In this document: piece after piece, positions 1 through 6,549 of the stretch | Layout of the letters: every line of letters begins with the position of its first letter | Position numbering within the stretch: the first letter of the stretch is position 1 | Assembly (NCBI GenBank): GCA_964461635.1 | Contig: CAYWVC010000020.1 | Span: 1 to 23,947 of the forward strand | From: RGIG3994 sp964461635 | Lineage (GTDB): Bacteria; Bacillota; Clostridia; Oscillospirales; CAG-272 | Reading direction: 5' to 3' | DNA length: 23,947 bases | Translations under genes and position numbers: made by a program | The notes under the pieces: generated by a model | Told to the model about the DNA's origin: nothing | The model's input: the letters and a program-made list of their open reading frames with translations, nothing else | The model's database searches: none

Positions 1-53
1 TCGAATCAGATCACATCATGAGGAGCAAATTCATGATGTGATTCGATTTTTTT
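1..53 (+). terminator. Rho-independent terminator of an upstream gene outside the window
   Basis: A 12-bp perfect stem is formed by 10-21 (ATCACATCATGA) and 31-42 (TCATGATGTGAT) around a 9-nt loop. TCGA at 1-4 can extend it by pairing with TCGA at 43-46, leaving a 5-nt bulge. A run of seven T follows at 47-53. This is the classic intrinsic terminator layout for rightward transcription, so a + strand gene probably ends just left of the window and the next operon starts fresh. Confidence 0.85.
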
Positions 54-208
54 ACAGAAATCCGCGCTTCAATTTTGAAAATGCAGCAATTTCCATTGGG
101 CAAAAAGCATCAAACGGAGCAAAATGTCAGATGACAAGACGCTTTTTCATATACTGACAACGGATCGCGAGAAAATATGAATATTCAATGCAAATATGCA
201 TTTTTGGC
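54..208. other. Intergenic spacer with no recognised gene
   Basis: This is an AT-rich stretch between the upstream terminator and the nusB promoter. I see no open frame with a ribosome binding site and no RNA gene. Short palindromes such as GAATATTC (179-186) and ATGCA/TGCAT (189-202) occur but have no recognised role. With the promoter and leader to its right, it completes the gene-free first 302 bases. Confidence 0.6.
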
Positions 209-236
209 TTGACAATCGGTCGTAAAGTTGTATAAT
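209..236 (+). promoter_or_regulatory. Consensus sigma-A-type promoter for the nusB operon
   Basis: A perfect -35 hexamer TTGACA (209-214) is followed after 16 nt by a perfect -10 hexamer TATAAT (231-236). Transcription would start near 243, giving a leader of about 60 nt before the nusB start at 303. No riboswitch or attenuator is obvious in that leader. It precedes a long run of closely packed genes, so it is the likely main promoter of the whole operon. Confidence 0.85.
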
Positions 237-302
237 AATATAATAGATATTTATGTGCCTAACCACTATCGGTAACAAGCAACAGCCGGCAAGGAGATTT
301 TT

Positions 303-713
303 ATGACAAGAAAAGATGCGAGGAAGGCCGTATTCGGTCTTATATTTGAAAGCGGTTTTAAGACCGACGAGAGCGCGATAGATATTTACGAGATCTCGGC
401 GGATGATCGGGATATTGAGGACGATAAGTACGTGCGCACCGTTTATTTCGGGATACACGATAACCTTGATGCTATTGACAAGGTAATAGGCGACCACTCA
501 CACGGTTGGAAGCCCGAGCGTATGTCGCGTGTTTCGCGCACGGTCCTTCGTATCGCGGTATATGAAATGCTGTATATGGATGATATTCCAGCTCCCGTTT
601 CTATCAACGAGGCGCTTGAGCTTACGAAGGAATATGACGACGAAAAGGCGCGCGCATTCGTAAACGGAGTCCTCAATGCCGTTAAAAATACGCTTGGCGG
701 TAACGAAAATTGA
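303..713 (+). CDS. nusB: Transcription antitermination factor NusB
   Basis: NusB is an all-helical RNA-binding protein. With NusE (ribosomal protein S10) it binds boxA RNA and helps RNA polymerase read through rRNA operons. The 136-aa length is normal for the family. The start fits the family opening (MTRKDARKAVFGLIFES), and the middle and end show the typical conserved segments, around R85 (LRIAVYEMLY) and the SINEALELTKEY stretch, followed by FVNGVLNAV near the C-terminus. The ATG at 303 has a strong ribosome binding site, AAGGAG at 291-296. It is the first gene of the operon, about 60 nt after the predicted transcription start. Its TGA stop overlaps the TTG start of the next gene (TTGA), implying translational coupling. 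Linkage to xseA/xseB is common in Bacillota. Confidence 0.95.
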   Translation: MTRKDARKAVFGLIFESGFKTDESAIDIYEISADDRDIEDDKYVRTVYFGIHDNLDAIDKVIGDHSHGWKPERMSRVSRTVLRIAVYEMLYMDDIPAPVSINEALELTKEYDDEKARAFVNGVLNAVKNTLGGNEN

Positions 714-1669
714 ATTGCTTCGTCGGATTTGATACGAGCAATTACACCACCTCCGCCGCCGTATGTGACGAGCACGGCAGGGTATTGGCGAATCTTAAGG
801 CACCTTTGCCCGTAGCCGAAGGGGGCAGGGGATTGCGCCAGAGCGATGCTCTTTTCGCACACACGAAGAATCTTCCGGGGCTTTGCGATCGGCTTGCGGA
901 GGTTCTTACCTCCGGTGGACTTGATCCGATCGCCGTCGGTTGCTCGGCAAAGCCGCGGGATACCGAGGGCTCGTATATGCCGTGCTTCCTTGCGGGAATG
1001 TCTGCGGCACACGCCTTTGCCGCCGCGCGGGGGCTCCCGATCTTTGAATTGTCACATCAGAACGGACACGTTATGGCGGCGTATTATTCGTCGGGTGCCG
1101 ATATTGACGGGGACTTCGCCGCTTTCCACGTTTCGGGCGGAACGACCGAGCTGCTGTACGTCCGTCAAACTGCGGACGGCTTTGCTCCCGAGCTTATCGG
1201 CGGGACAGACGACCTTAATGCGGGGCAGGCGATCGATCGCATCGGAGTTATGATGGGAATGAGGTTCCCGGCGGGACCGGAGCTTGACCGTAACGCACTT
1301 GAGAATGTTACAAAGCTTCCGCGTGTGCGGACATCGGTCCACGGCTTGCGATGCAACCTGTCGGGGCTTGAAAACATCGCGGCGGGGCTTTGGCGCGAAA
1401 CGGGAGATTGCCGACTTGTAAGTGCGTTTACCCTGCAGTTCGTCGCGGAAACGGTGCGCCGTATGACCGACGCCTTGCGCACGGAGCATCCGGGTATTCC
1501 GATCATCTACGCAGGCGGAGTTATGAGCAGTCGATATATAAAGGAAAGGCTGAAGAGTGAAAACGTATTTTTCGCAGAACCGGGATTTTCGGCAGACAAC
1601 GCCGCGGGAGTCGCGCTCCTTTGCCGCAGACGGTACCTCGCGAGCGCTGACGGTCACCGAGCTGAATGA
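710..1669 (+). CDS. Kae1/TsaD-like ASKHA-fold protein (paralogue family, function unknown)
   Basis: This 319-aa protein belongs to the Kae1/TsaD/YgjD-like ASKHA superfamily. True TsaD makes the t6A base of tRNAs. Visible family landmarks are FDTSNYTTS near the N-terminus, a glycine-rich VSGGTTEL at 141-148, a GGTDDLNAGQAIDRIG stretch at 164-179, AGGV at 268-271 and SADN at 294-297. The family metal motif HxEGH appears here as H116-Q-N-G-H120: both histidines and the distal Asp (D296) remain, but the Glu is Asn. This suggests a diverged paralogue rather than the t6A enzyme, possibly still binding metal and nucleotide. The start is a TTG overlapping the nusB stop by 4 nt, with no ATG nearby and only a weak ribosome binding site, so translation probably relies on coupling. 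Its 3' end overlaps xseA by 113 nt. The exact role is not known to me. Confidence 0.8.
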   Translation: MNCFVGFDTSNYTTSAAVCDEHGRVLANLKAPLPVAEGGRGLRQSDALFAHTKNLPGLCDRLAEVLTSGGLDPIAVGCSAKPRDTEGSYMPCFLAGMSAAHAFAAARGLPIFELSHQNGHVMAAYYSSGADIDGDFAAFHVSGGTTELLYVRQTADGFAPELIGGTDDLNAGQAIDRIGVMMGMRFPAGPELDRNALENVTKLPRVRTSVHGLRCNLSGLENIAAGLWRETGDCRLVSAFTLQFVAETVRRMTDALRTEHPGIPIIYAGGVMSSRYIKERLKSENVFFAEPGFSADNAAGVALLCRRRYLASADGHRAE

Positions 1670-2858
1670 ATATATAAAGCTGTTGCTTGACGGTCAGCCC
1701 GTGCTTCGCGGACTGTACGTCAGGGGGGAGATATCGAATTTCAAGGCATATCCGTCGGGGCATTATTATTTCACCGTAAAGGACGAGAGCTCGCTCTTGC
1801 GGGCGGTGATGTTCCGCTCCAATGCGCAACGCCTCGGATTTTTGCCCGAAAACGGAATGAAGGTGACCGTTCACGGAAGCGTTTCGGTGTATCCCCGTGA
1901 CGGGCAATACCAGTTATACGCCGATGGAATAGAGCCCGACGGAATCGGTGCACTGTATACCGCGTACGAGCAGTTGAAGGCAAAGCTCGCCGCCGAGGGG
2001 CTGTTTGATCCCGCGCGAAAGAGACCGTTGCCTCGCTTCCCATTGCGAGTCGGTGTGATCACCTCTCCGAGCGGAGCGGCGATACGCGACGTTATAAACG
2101 TCACGGGGCGTAGGTTTCCATTGGCAGAGCTTGTTATCTATCCTGCAGCGGTACAGGGTTTCGAAGCGGTACCTCAGCTTATTGCCGGGGTGGAATATTT
2201 TAACTTGCGCGACCGTGCGGACCTGCTGATAATCGGCAGGGGCGGGGGATCGCTTGAGGATCTTTGGGCATTCAATAATGAAGATTTGGCGAGAGCTATT
2301 GCCGCATCGCATATTCCCGTGATCTCCGCGGTCGGGCACGAGACGGATTTTACAATATGTGACTTTGTAGCGGATATGCGCGCGCCGACTCCCTCTGCGG
2401 CGGCGGAGCTTGCTGTCCCCGATGCTTCGGAATTGAGGTCGGAGATAGCGTACTGCCTTATCGCGGCTGACCGTGCTGTCGATACTAAGATCACGGAGCT
2501 TCGGCGTGCGGTATCCCGGCTTGAGGGCAGTGCCGTTATGACAGATCCGCAGGCTTTGATTGACGGTAGGCGTATGCGTACCGACCGTTTGAGTGAGCGG
2601 CTGTCTGTGCTCGCAAATCGCGGGATATCCGACGGCAGAGCCGAGGTGCGTGAGTACGCCGCAAAGCTCAGTGCTCTTAATCCGTTGGCGATACTGTCGC
2701 GCGGCTACGGTGCCGTGACTGACGCTATGGGGCGGATCGTTACCCGAGCGGCGGACGTTGCCCCCAACGACGATATTACGGTCCGTTTTTCTGACGGTGA
2801 GCTTCGTGCTACCGTTCGGGGGAAAACGATATATGAGGGACAGGATAATGAAGGATAA
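1557..2858 (+). CDS. xseA: Exodeoxyribonuclease VII large subunit
   Basis: XseA is the catalytic subunit of ExoVII, which degrades single-stranded DNA in both directions with the small subunit XseB. From about residue 31 the sequence is typical: LTVTELNEYIK, then an OB-fold (VRGEISNFK..SGHYYFTVKD), a glycine-rich GRGGGSLEDLW, and the catalytic signature GHETDFTICDFVADMRAPTPSAAAE around H261 and D264. The C-terminal half is helical, ending in the usual LSRGYGAV segment. I chose GTG at 1557 because AAGGAAAGG at 1541-1549 is a good ribosome binding site 7 nt upstream, and no ATG, GTG or TTG lies between it and the conserved core. This start gives a roughly 31-residue N-terminal extension and a 113-nt overlap with the Kae1-like gene. 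Near-cognate initiation closer to the core (CTG at 1647) cannot be excluded. The 3' end overlaps xseB by 11 nt. Confidence 0.93.
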   Translation: MKTYFSQNRDFRQTTPRESRSFAADGTSRALTVTELNEYIKLLLDGQPVLRGLYVRGEISNFKAYPSGHYYFTVKDESSLLRAVMFRSNAQRLGFLPENGMKVTVHGSVSVYPRDGQYQLYADGIEPDGIGALYTAYEQLKAKLAAEGLFDPARKRPLPRFPLRVGVITSPSGAAIRDVINVTGRRFPLAELVIYPAAVQGFEAVPQLIAGVEYFNLRDRADLLIIGRGGGSLEDLWAFNNEDLARAIAASHIPVISAVGHETDFTICDFVADMRAPTPSAAAELAVPDASELRSEIAYCLIAADRAVDTKITELRRAVSRLEGSAVMTDPQALIDGRRMRTDRLSERLSVLANRGISDGRAEVREYAAKLSALNPLAILSRGYGAVTDAMGRIVTRAADVAPNDDITVRFSDGELRATVRGKTIYEGQDNEG

Positions 2859-3075
2859 TTTGAAATTTGAGACTGCGCTTTCGGAGCTTGAAAAAATAGT
2901 GGCGAAGCTTGAGAGCGACGATACGCCGCTTGATGAGGCGTTGAAGCTTTACGAAAAAGGTGTCGCGCTTGTAAGGATCTGCAACGACCGGCTTGACAGT
3001 GCCGAACGCAGGATAATTCTTTTGAAAGACGGAAAGGACGGTCAGATGACCGAGACTGATTTTAATGAAGGTTGA
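2848..3075 (+). CDS. xseB: Exodeoxyribonuclease VII small subunit
   Basis: XseB is the small helical subunit of ExoVII; several copies assemble on XseA. The 75-aa product has the family core: FETALSELEKIVAKLE, then PLDEALKLYEKGVALVRICNDRLDSAERRI. The chosen start, ATG 2848, has GAGGGA (2835-2840) 7 nt upstream and gives a normal length. An in-frame ATG at 2833 would add five residues (MRDRI) but lacks a good ribosome binding site. The gene overlaps both neighbours by 11 nt, so subunit output is probably coupled to xseA, as expected for partners of one enzyme. Confidence 0.93.
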   Translation: MKDNLKFETALSELEKIVAKLESDDTPLDEALKLYEKGVALVRICNDRLDSAERRIILLKDGKDGQMTETDFNEG

Positions 3076-3913
3076 ACTTAAAACCGAGCTGGAGCGAGTG
3101 TCCGATGCCGTCGGCAGGGAGCTTTCGCGCTATTTGCCGCTCTTCGCCTCCGAGGAGCAGACCTTGGCGAGTGCGGAGGAATATATGCTTATGTCCCCCG
3201 GTAAGCGTGTCAGACCCTTTCTGACCTTGGCGTTCTGCCGTGCCCTCGGAGGAGATGAAGCGGCGGCGCTTCCGTTCGCTTGCGCTGTCGAGATGGTGCA
3301 TACTTATTCGCTCATACACGACGATCTGCCGTGTATGGACGATTCTGATATGAGGCGAGGACAGCCGTCGTGCCATATTAAATTCGGGGAGGCGAACGCG
3401 GTGCTCGCGGGTGACGGCATACTGACCGATGCTTTCGGTGTATGCGCGTCGAACGGGCTCGTCCCGCCCGAGGGCGTTGCCGAGGCGGTTTGCGTGCTTT
3501 CGGCATTTGCCGGGAGTGCGGGAATGGTCTGCGGTCAGGTGATCGACCTGTCGGATGAAAAGCTTGACCTTGACGGATACCTGCGGCTTTGCCGATTAAA
3601 GACCGGCGGATTGATAACAGCCGCCGCATTGCTCGGCTGTATTGCGGCGGGAGCAAGTGAAGCGGCAAAGGCGGCGGCGACCGAGTACGCGATGAACGTC
3701 GGTATTGCTTTTCAGGTAACCGACGATCTGCTTGACGCCGCTAACGGCGACGAAGATGACGGTAAGACCACCGTGCTGTCCTTTATGACAGTCGCGGATG
3801 CCGAACGATACGCCGCCGAACTCACCGAAAACGCCAAAAGTGCGCTTAAGGATATTCCCGACGGAAGCCTGCTTGTCGAGTTTGCCGATCTCCTTTTGAA
3901 AAGGATAAAGTAA
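3065..3913 (+). CDS. ispA: Short-chain (E)-prenyl diphosphate synthase, probably farnesyl diphosphate synthase
   Basis: This enzyme condenses isopentenyl diphosphate with allylic diphosphates, normally giving C15 farnesyl diphosphate for undecaprenol and other lipids. The 282-aa protein has GKRVRP near 46-51, the first Asp-rich motif D86-D-L-P-C-M-D-D93 followed by MRRGQPSCHIKFGEANAVLAGD, and the second Asp-rich motif FQVTDDLLD at about 217-224. This FARM type, with two residues inserted between the aspartate pairs, is typical of bacterial IspA. The segment before the conserved GKTT is GDEDDGKTT. The start at 3065 overlaps xseB by 11 nt. In B. subtilis dxs follows ispA; here tlyA follows directly, with a 1-nt overlap. 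The product probably feeds UppS encoded at 14283. Confidence 0.92.
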   Translation: MKVELKTELERVSDAVGRELSRYLPLFASEEQTLASAEEYMLMSPGKRVRPFLTLAFCRALGGDEAAALPFACAVEMVHTYSLIHDDLPCMDDSDMRRGQPSCHIKFGEANAVLAGDGILTDAFGVCASNGLVPPEGVAEAVCVLSAFAGSAGMVCGQVIDLSDEKLDLDGYLRLCRLKTGGLITAAALLGCIAAGASEAAKAAATEYAMNVGIAFQVTDDLLDAANGDEDDGKTTVLSFMTVADAERYAAELTENAKSALKDIPDGSLLVEFADLLLKRIK

Positions 3914-4683
3914 TGAGAGCCGACGTTTATCTCGCCGAGACGGGACGTTTTAAGAGCCGTGAGGCGGCAAAGGCCGCCATTCTGTCCGGTTGGGTCGTGA
4001 TAGACGGCAGAACGGTTGCCAAACCGTCCGAAGCCGTGGACGTGGCGATCGAGCACACGGTGACGGTGCTTTCCAAGGAAAAATACGTCAGCCGTGGCGG
4101 GCTTAAGCTTGAGGCGGCGATAGAAGGCTTTGGCATTGACGTCGGCGGAATGTCTGCGCTTGATATAGGAGCTTCCACGGGTGGATTTACCGATTGCTTG
4201 TTACAGCACGGCGCGTCTTCGGTGGTTGCGATAGATTCGGGCAGAGGACAGCTTGATCCTTCGATCGCCTCCGATCCGAGGGTGACGGCAATCGAGGGCT
4301 TCAACGCCAGGGAGCTTTCGCGCGAATTGATCCCCGACGGTGCCGATATCGCGGTGATGGACGTTTCGTTCATATCGCAGACGATGATCATACCGAATCT
4401 TCCCGCGGTAATGAAGCCCGAGGCTGTTTTCGTGAGCCTTATAAAGCCTCAGTTCGAGGCGGGGCGTGCTTACGTGGGCAAGGGCGGGATAGTTCGTGAC
4501 CGACGCGCCCGTCTGCTGGCAGTGAACCGTGTCGTTGACGCCGCGGCTGACGTAGGACTTTCCTGCGTCGGGCTTGCAGCATCGCCTATTAAGGGCGGCG
4601 ACGGGAACGTCGAATATATTGCCTGTTTCCGAAAAGGGAAAAAATCCATCGAGAGAAGCGCTATTGAGAAGATCGTGAGGTGA
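3913..4683 (+). CDS. tlyA: TlyA family S4-domain 2'-O-ribose rRNA methyltransferase
   Basis: TlyA-family proteins (also annotated hemolysin A) carry an N-terminal S4 RNA-binding domain and a C-terminal FtsJ-like SAM methyltransferase domain; characterised members methylate rRNA ribose. The 256-aa product shows the S4 domain at about 1-60 (RADVYLAETGRFKSREAAKAAI), the linker YVSRGGLKLEAAI, the SAM-binding motif ALDIGASTGGFTDCLL at about 82-97, the catalytic-type MDVSFIS segment and LIKPQFEAG followed by KGGIVRD. The ATG overlaps the ispA stop by 1 nt (TAATG). Its neighbours in this clade are usually nadK, argR and recN; nadK follows 4 nt downstream here. The exact rRNA target in this organism is inferred only from the family. 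Confidence 0.9.
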   Translation: MRADVYLAETGRFKSREAAKAAILSGWVVIDGRTVAKPSEAVDVAIEHTVTVLSKEKYVSRGGLKLEAAIEGFGIDVGGMSALDIGASTGGFTDCLLQHGASSVVAIDSGRGQLDPSIASDPRVTAIEGFNARELSRELIPDGADIAVMDVSFISQTMIIPNLPAVMKPEAVFVSLIKPQFEAGRAYVGKGGIVRDRRARLLAVNRVVDAAADVGLSCVGLAASPIKGGDGNVEYIACFRKGKKSIERSAIEKIVR

Positions 4684-4687
4684 TACG

Positions 4688-5569
4688 TTGAAAAGGTTTG
4701 CGGTTATAACGAACTATAATATCCGTGAGAAGGCAAAAGCCGCCATAAGCGTGATAGATAAGCTCCGTGAGCTTGGTGCCGAGGTCTGTACCGCATCGTT
4801 CAATCGGGAGAGGATCGCACGCAACTCGGACGGCAAAAAGCGGGATTTCATCGAATATATACCGCTTGATAAGCTTTATCAGAGCGCCGATATAATACTT
4901 TTGCTCGGCGGTGACGGAACGATATTGGAGGCGGCAAGGAGAGCGATCCCTGCTATGCGTCCGATGATCGGGGTAAACCTCGGCAGGCTCGGATATATGG
5001 CAGAGCTTGAGCTTAACGAAATAGATAGGCTGTCCGACGTGGTTGCCGGGCGGTACCGTATAGATGAGCGTATGCTCCTGAAGGTTGAGATCCTTGATTG
5101 TGCGGGAAAGACGAGATACGTTTCATTCGCGCTTAACGATGCCGTGCTGTCAAACGGATCGATCGCGCGTATCGTTGACTTCAAGCTCTTTGAGGGGGGC
5201 TCGGAGATCGCGGATTACCGCGCCGACGGCGTGATAGTGGCAACGCCGACCGGTTCCACCGCATATTCTATGTCTGCGGGCGGTGCGATCGTCGACCCAC
5301 GGTTGAGTTGTATGTGCGTTACCCCGGTCTGCCCGCATTCATTGGGATCACGACCGCTGATCTTTCCCGCAAATGCTTGCTTGGAGATCAAAAACACTTG
5401 CAATCGCGAGAAGATGCTTTTCCTGACGATCGACGGCAAATCAAACCACGAGTTGGTTTTCGGCGAGCGTGTGCGCATTACAGAATCGGATATGCGTGCA
5501 AGGCTTATAAGGCTTGATGATAACGGATTTTACGACCGCCTGCGAAGTAAGATGAGCGGCGGCATCTGA
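4688..5569 (+). CDS. nadK: NAD kinase
   Basis: NAD kinase phosphorylates NAD+ to NADP+ and controls the cell's NADPH pool. The 293-aa protein has the diagnostic GGDGT motif at 74-78 (LLLGGDGTILEAAR), GVNLGRLGYMAEL after it, the ALNDAVLSN segment in the position of the family's NE motif (Asp in place of the usual Glu), and the glycine-rich core DGVIVATPTGSTAYSMSAGG, followed by VTPVCPHSLGSRPLIFP. The start is TTG 4688, supported by AGGTGA at 4678-4683 overlapping the tlyA stop; no better in-frame start is visible. The gene lies 4 nt after tlyA and 19 nt before argR, within the same operon. Confidence 0.93.
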   Translation: MKRFAVITNYNIREKAKAAISVIDKLRELGAEVCTASFNRERIARNSDGKKRDFIEYIPLDKLYQSADIILLLGGDGTILEAARRAIPAMRPMIGVNLGRLGYMAELELNEIDRLSDVVAGRYRIDERMLLKVEILDCAGKTRYVSFALNDAVLSNGSIARIVDFKLFEGGSEIADYRADGVIVATPTGSTAYSMSAGGAIVDPRLSCMCVTPVCPHSLGSRPLIFPANACLEIKNTCNREKMLFLTIDGKSNHELVFGERVRITESDMRARLIRLDDNGFYDRLRSKMSGGI

Positions 5570-5588
5570 CAGAAAGGATGATCTGATT

Positions 5589-6056
5589 ATGAAGAACAAA
5601 AGGCAAAGAGCCATAGTGGACATTATATTGAATTATGATATCTTTACCCAAGGGGAACTTATGGACCGCCTGCGCGAGATGGGCTTTGAGACGACGCAGG
5701 CTACGATATCGCGCGATATAAAGCAGCTTCGTCTTGTGAAATCTCAGTCGGCCAAGGGCGGGTTAAAGTACGTCCTGCCGCCCAAAAATGACGATGAGTT
5801 GAATTTTGATCTCAGCGCCGTGCTCGTAGCGGCAATAACGAAGGTCTGCAGATCCGAAAATCTGATCGTTATAAAGACTCATCCGGGGCTCGCCAACGCA
5901 GTGGCTGCCGGCGTGGACTGTCAGGACCTTTCCGCCGTTCTCGGATGCGTGGCGGGGGATGATACAATAATCGTCGTTACCGCCAATGAGCGTGCGGGCG
6001 AGGCAATAGCTATGAAGCTGTGTAAGCTTATGACGGCGGGCTACGGTGATGAGTGA
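5589..6056 (+). CDS. argR: Arginine repressor ArgR/AhrC
   Basis: ArgR is an arginine-responsive hexameric DNA-binding protein that represses arginine biosynthesis and can activate catabolism. The 155-aa product has the N-terminal winged helix (RQRAIVDIILNYDIFTQGELMDRL, then ATISRDIKQLRLVK with S41-R42) and the C-terminal oligomerisation and arginine-binding domain ending in GDDTIIVV at 123-130. ATG 5589 is preceded by AAAGGATGAT at 5573-5582. The gene overlaps the next one by 8 nt, and argS is two genes downstream, so an arginine sensor and arginyl-tRNA synthetase share a transcript. I found no clear ARG-box operator within the window to suggest autoregulation. Confidence 0.94.
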   Translation: MKNKRQRAIVDIILNYDIFTQGELMDRLREMGFETTQATISRDIKQLRLVKSQSAKGGLKYVLPPKNDDELNFDLSAVLVAAITKVCRSENLIVIKTHPGLANAVAAGVDCQDLSAVLGCVAGDDTIIVVTANERAGEAIAMKLCKLMTAGYGDE

Positions 6057-6534
6057 AAACGTAAAAACCAACGCAATGAGGCAGTTGGATGCGGCTAAAA
6101 TACGTTACGGCGTTATGAGATACGTTCCGGACGAATCCGATCTGTCCGGCGTTCACATTGCCGAGCAGATAGGGCTTGACCCATCTCGCGTTTTCAAAAC
6201 GCTTGCCACTCGCGGGGATAAGACGGGAATAAACGTTTTTTGCATCCCGTCCGATCGGGAGATAGATCTGCGGGCGGCGGCTGCCTTGACGGGAAATAAG
6301 CGGCTTGAGATGATCCATACGTCGGAGCTGCTTGCCAGCGTCGGTTACGTCCGCGGCGCGTGCTCTCCGATCGGGATGAAAAAGAAATTTCCGACTTATA
6401 TTGACGGTTCGGCGCTTGAATTTGAGAGCGTTACGGTAAGCTCGGGTATGAAGGGGATGCAGCTCCTTGTTCCTACCGGAGAGTTGATAGAATTTATCGG
6501 AGCCAAAGTCTGCTTTGTTACTGTAAAAAGATAA
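6049..6534 (+). CDS. ybaK: YbaK/EbsC-family Cys-tRNA(Pro) deacylase
   Basis: YbaK/EbsC proteins hydrolyse cysteine mischarged onto tRNA-Pro, correcting errors of prolyl-tRNA synthetase. The product (161 aa) opens with the typical KTNAMRQLDAAKI, continues with VHIAEQIGLDPSRVFKTLATRGDK, and has GACSPIGMKKKFPTYID with the family GG/GACSPIG-type loop, ending in ELIEFIGAKVCFV. ATG 6049 is chosen; GTG 6046, one codon earlier, is an alternative. It overlaps argR by 8 nt, with a ribosome binding site (GGCGGG) inside argR. The neighbouring argS gives a tRNA-charging context, although prolyl-tRNA synthetase itself is not in this window. Related INS-type editing domains could act on other tRNAs, so the exact substrate is inferred. 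Confidence 0.88.
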   Translation: MSENVKTNAMRQLDAAKIRYGVMRYVPDESDLSGVHIAEQIGLDPSRVFKTLATRGDKTGINVFCIPSDREIDLRAAAALTGNKRLEMIHTSELLASVGYVRGACSPIGMKKKFPTYIDGSALEFESVTVSSGMKGMQLLVPTGELIEFIGAKVCFVTVKR

Positions 6535-6549
6535 AAGGAGTACCACACG

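Noticed and set aside
155..182. Possible second promoter upstream of nusB (CTGACA, 16 nt, TATGAA)
   Set aside because: The -10 match is poor, and a near-perfect promoter lies only 50 nt downstream.
147..497. Open frame on the - strand across the nusB promoter and start
   Set aside because: It runs opposite a consensus promoter and a convincing nusB gene, has no ribosome binding site I can see, and shows no protein family features.
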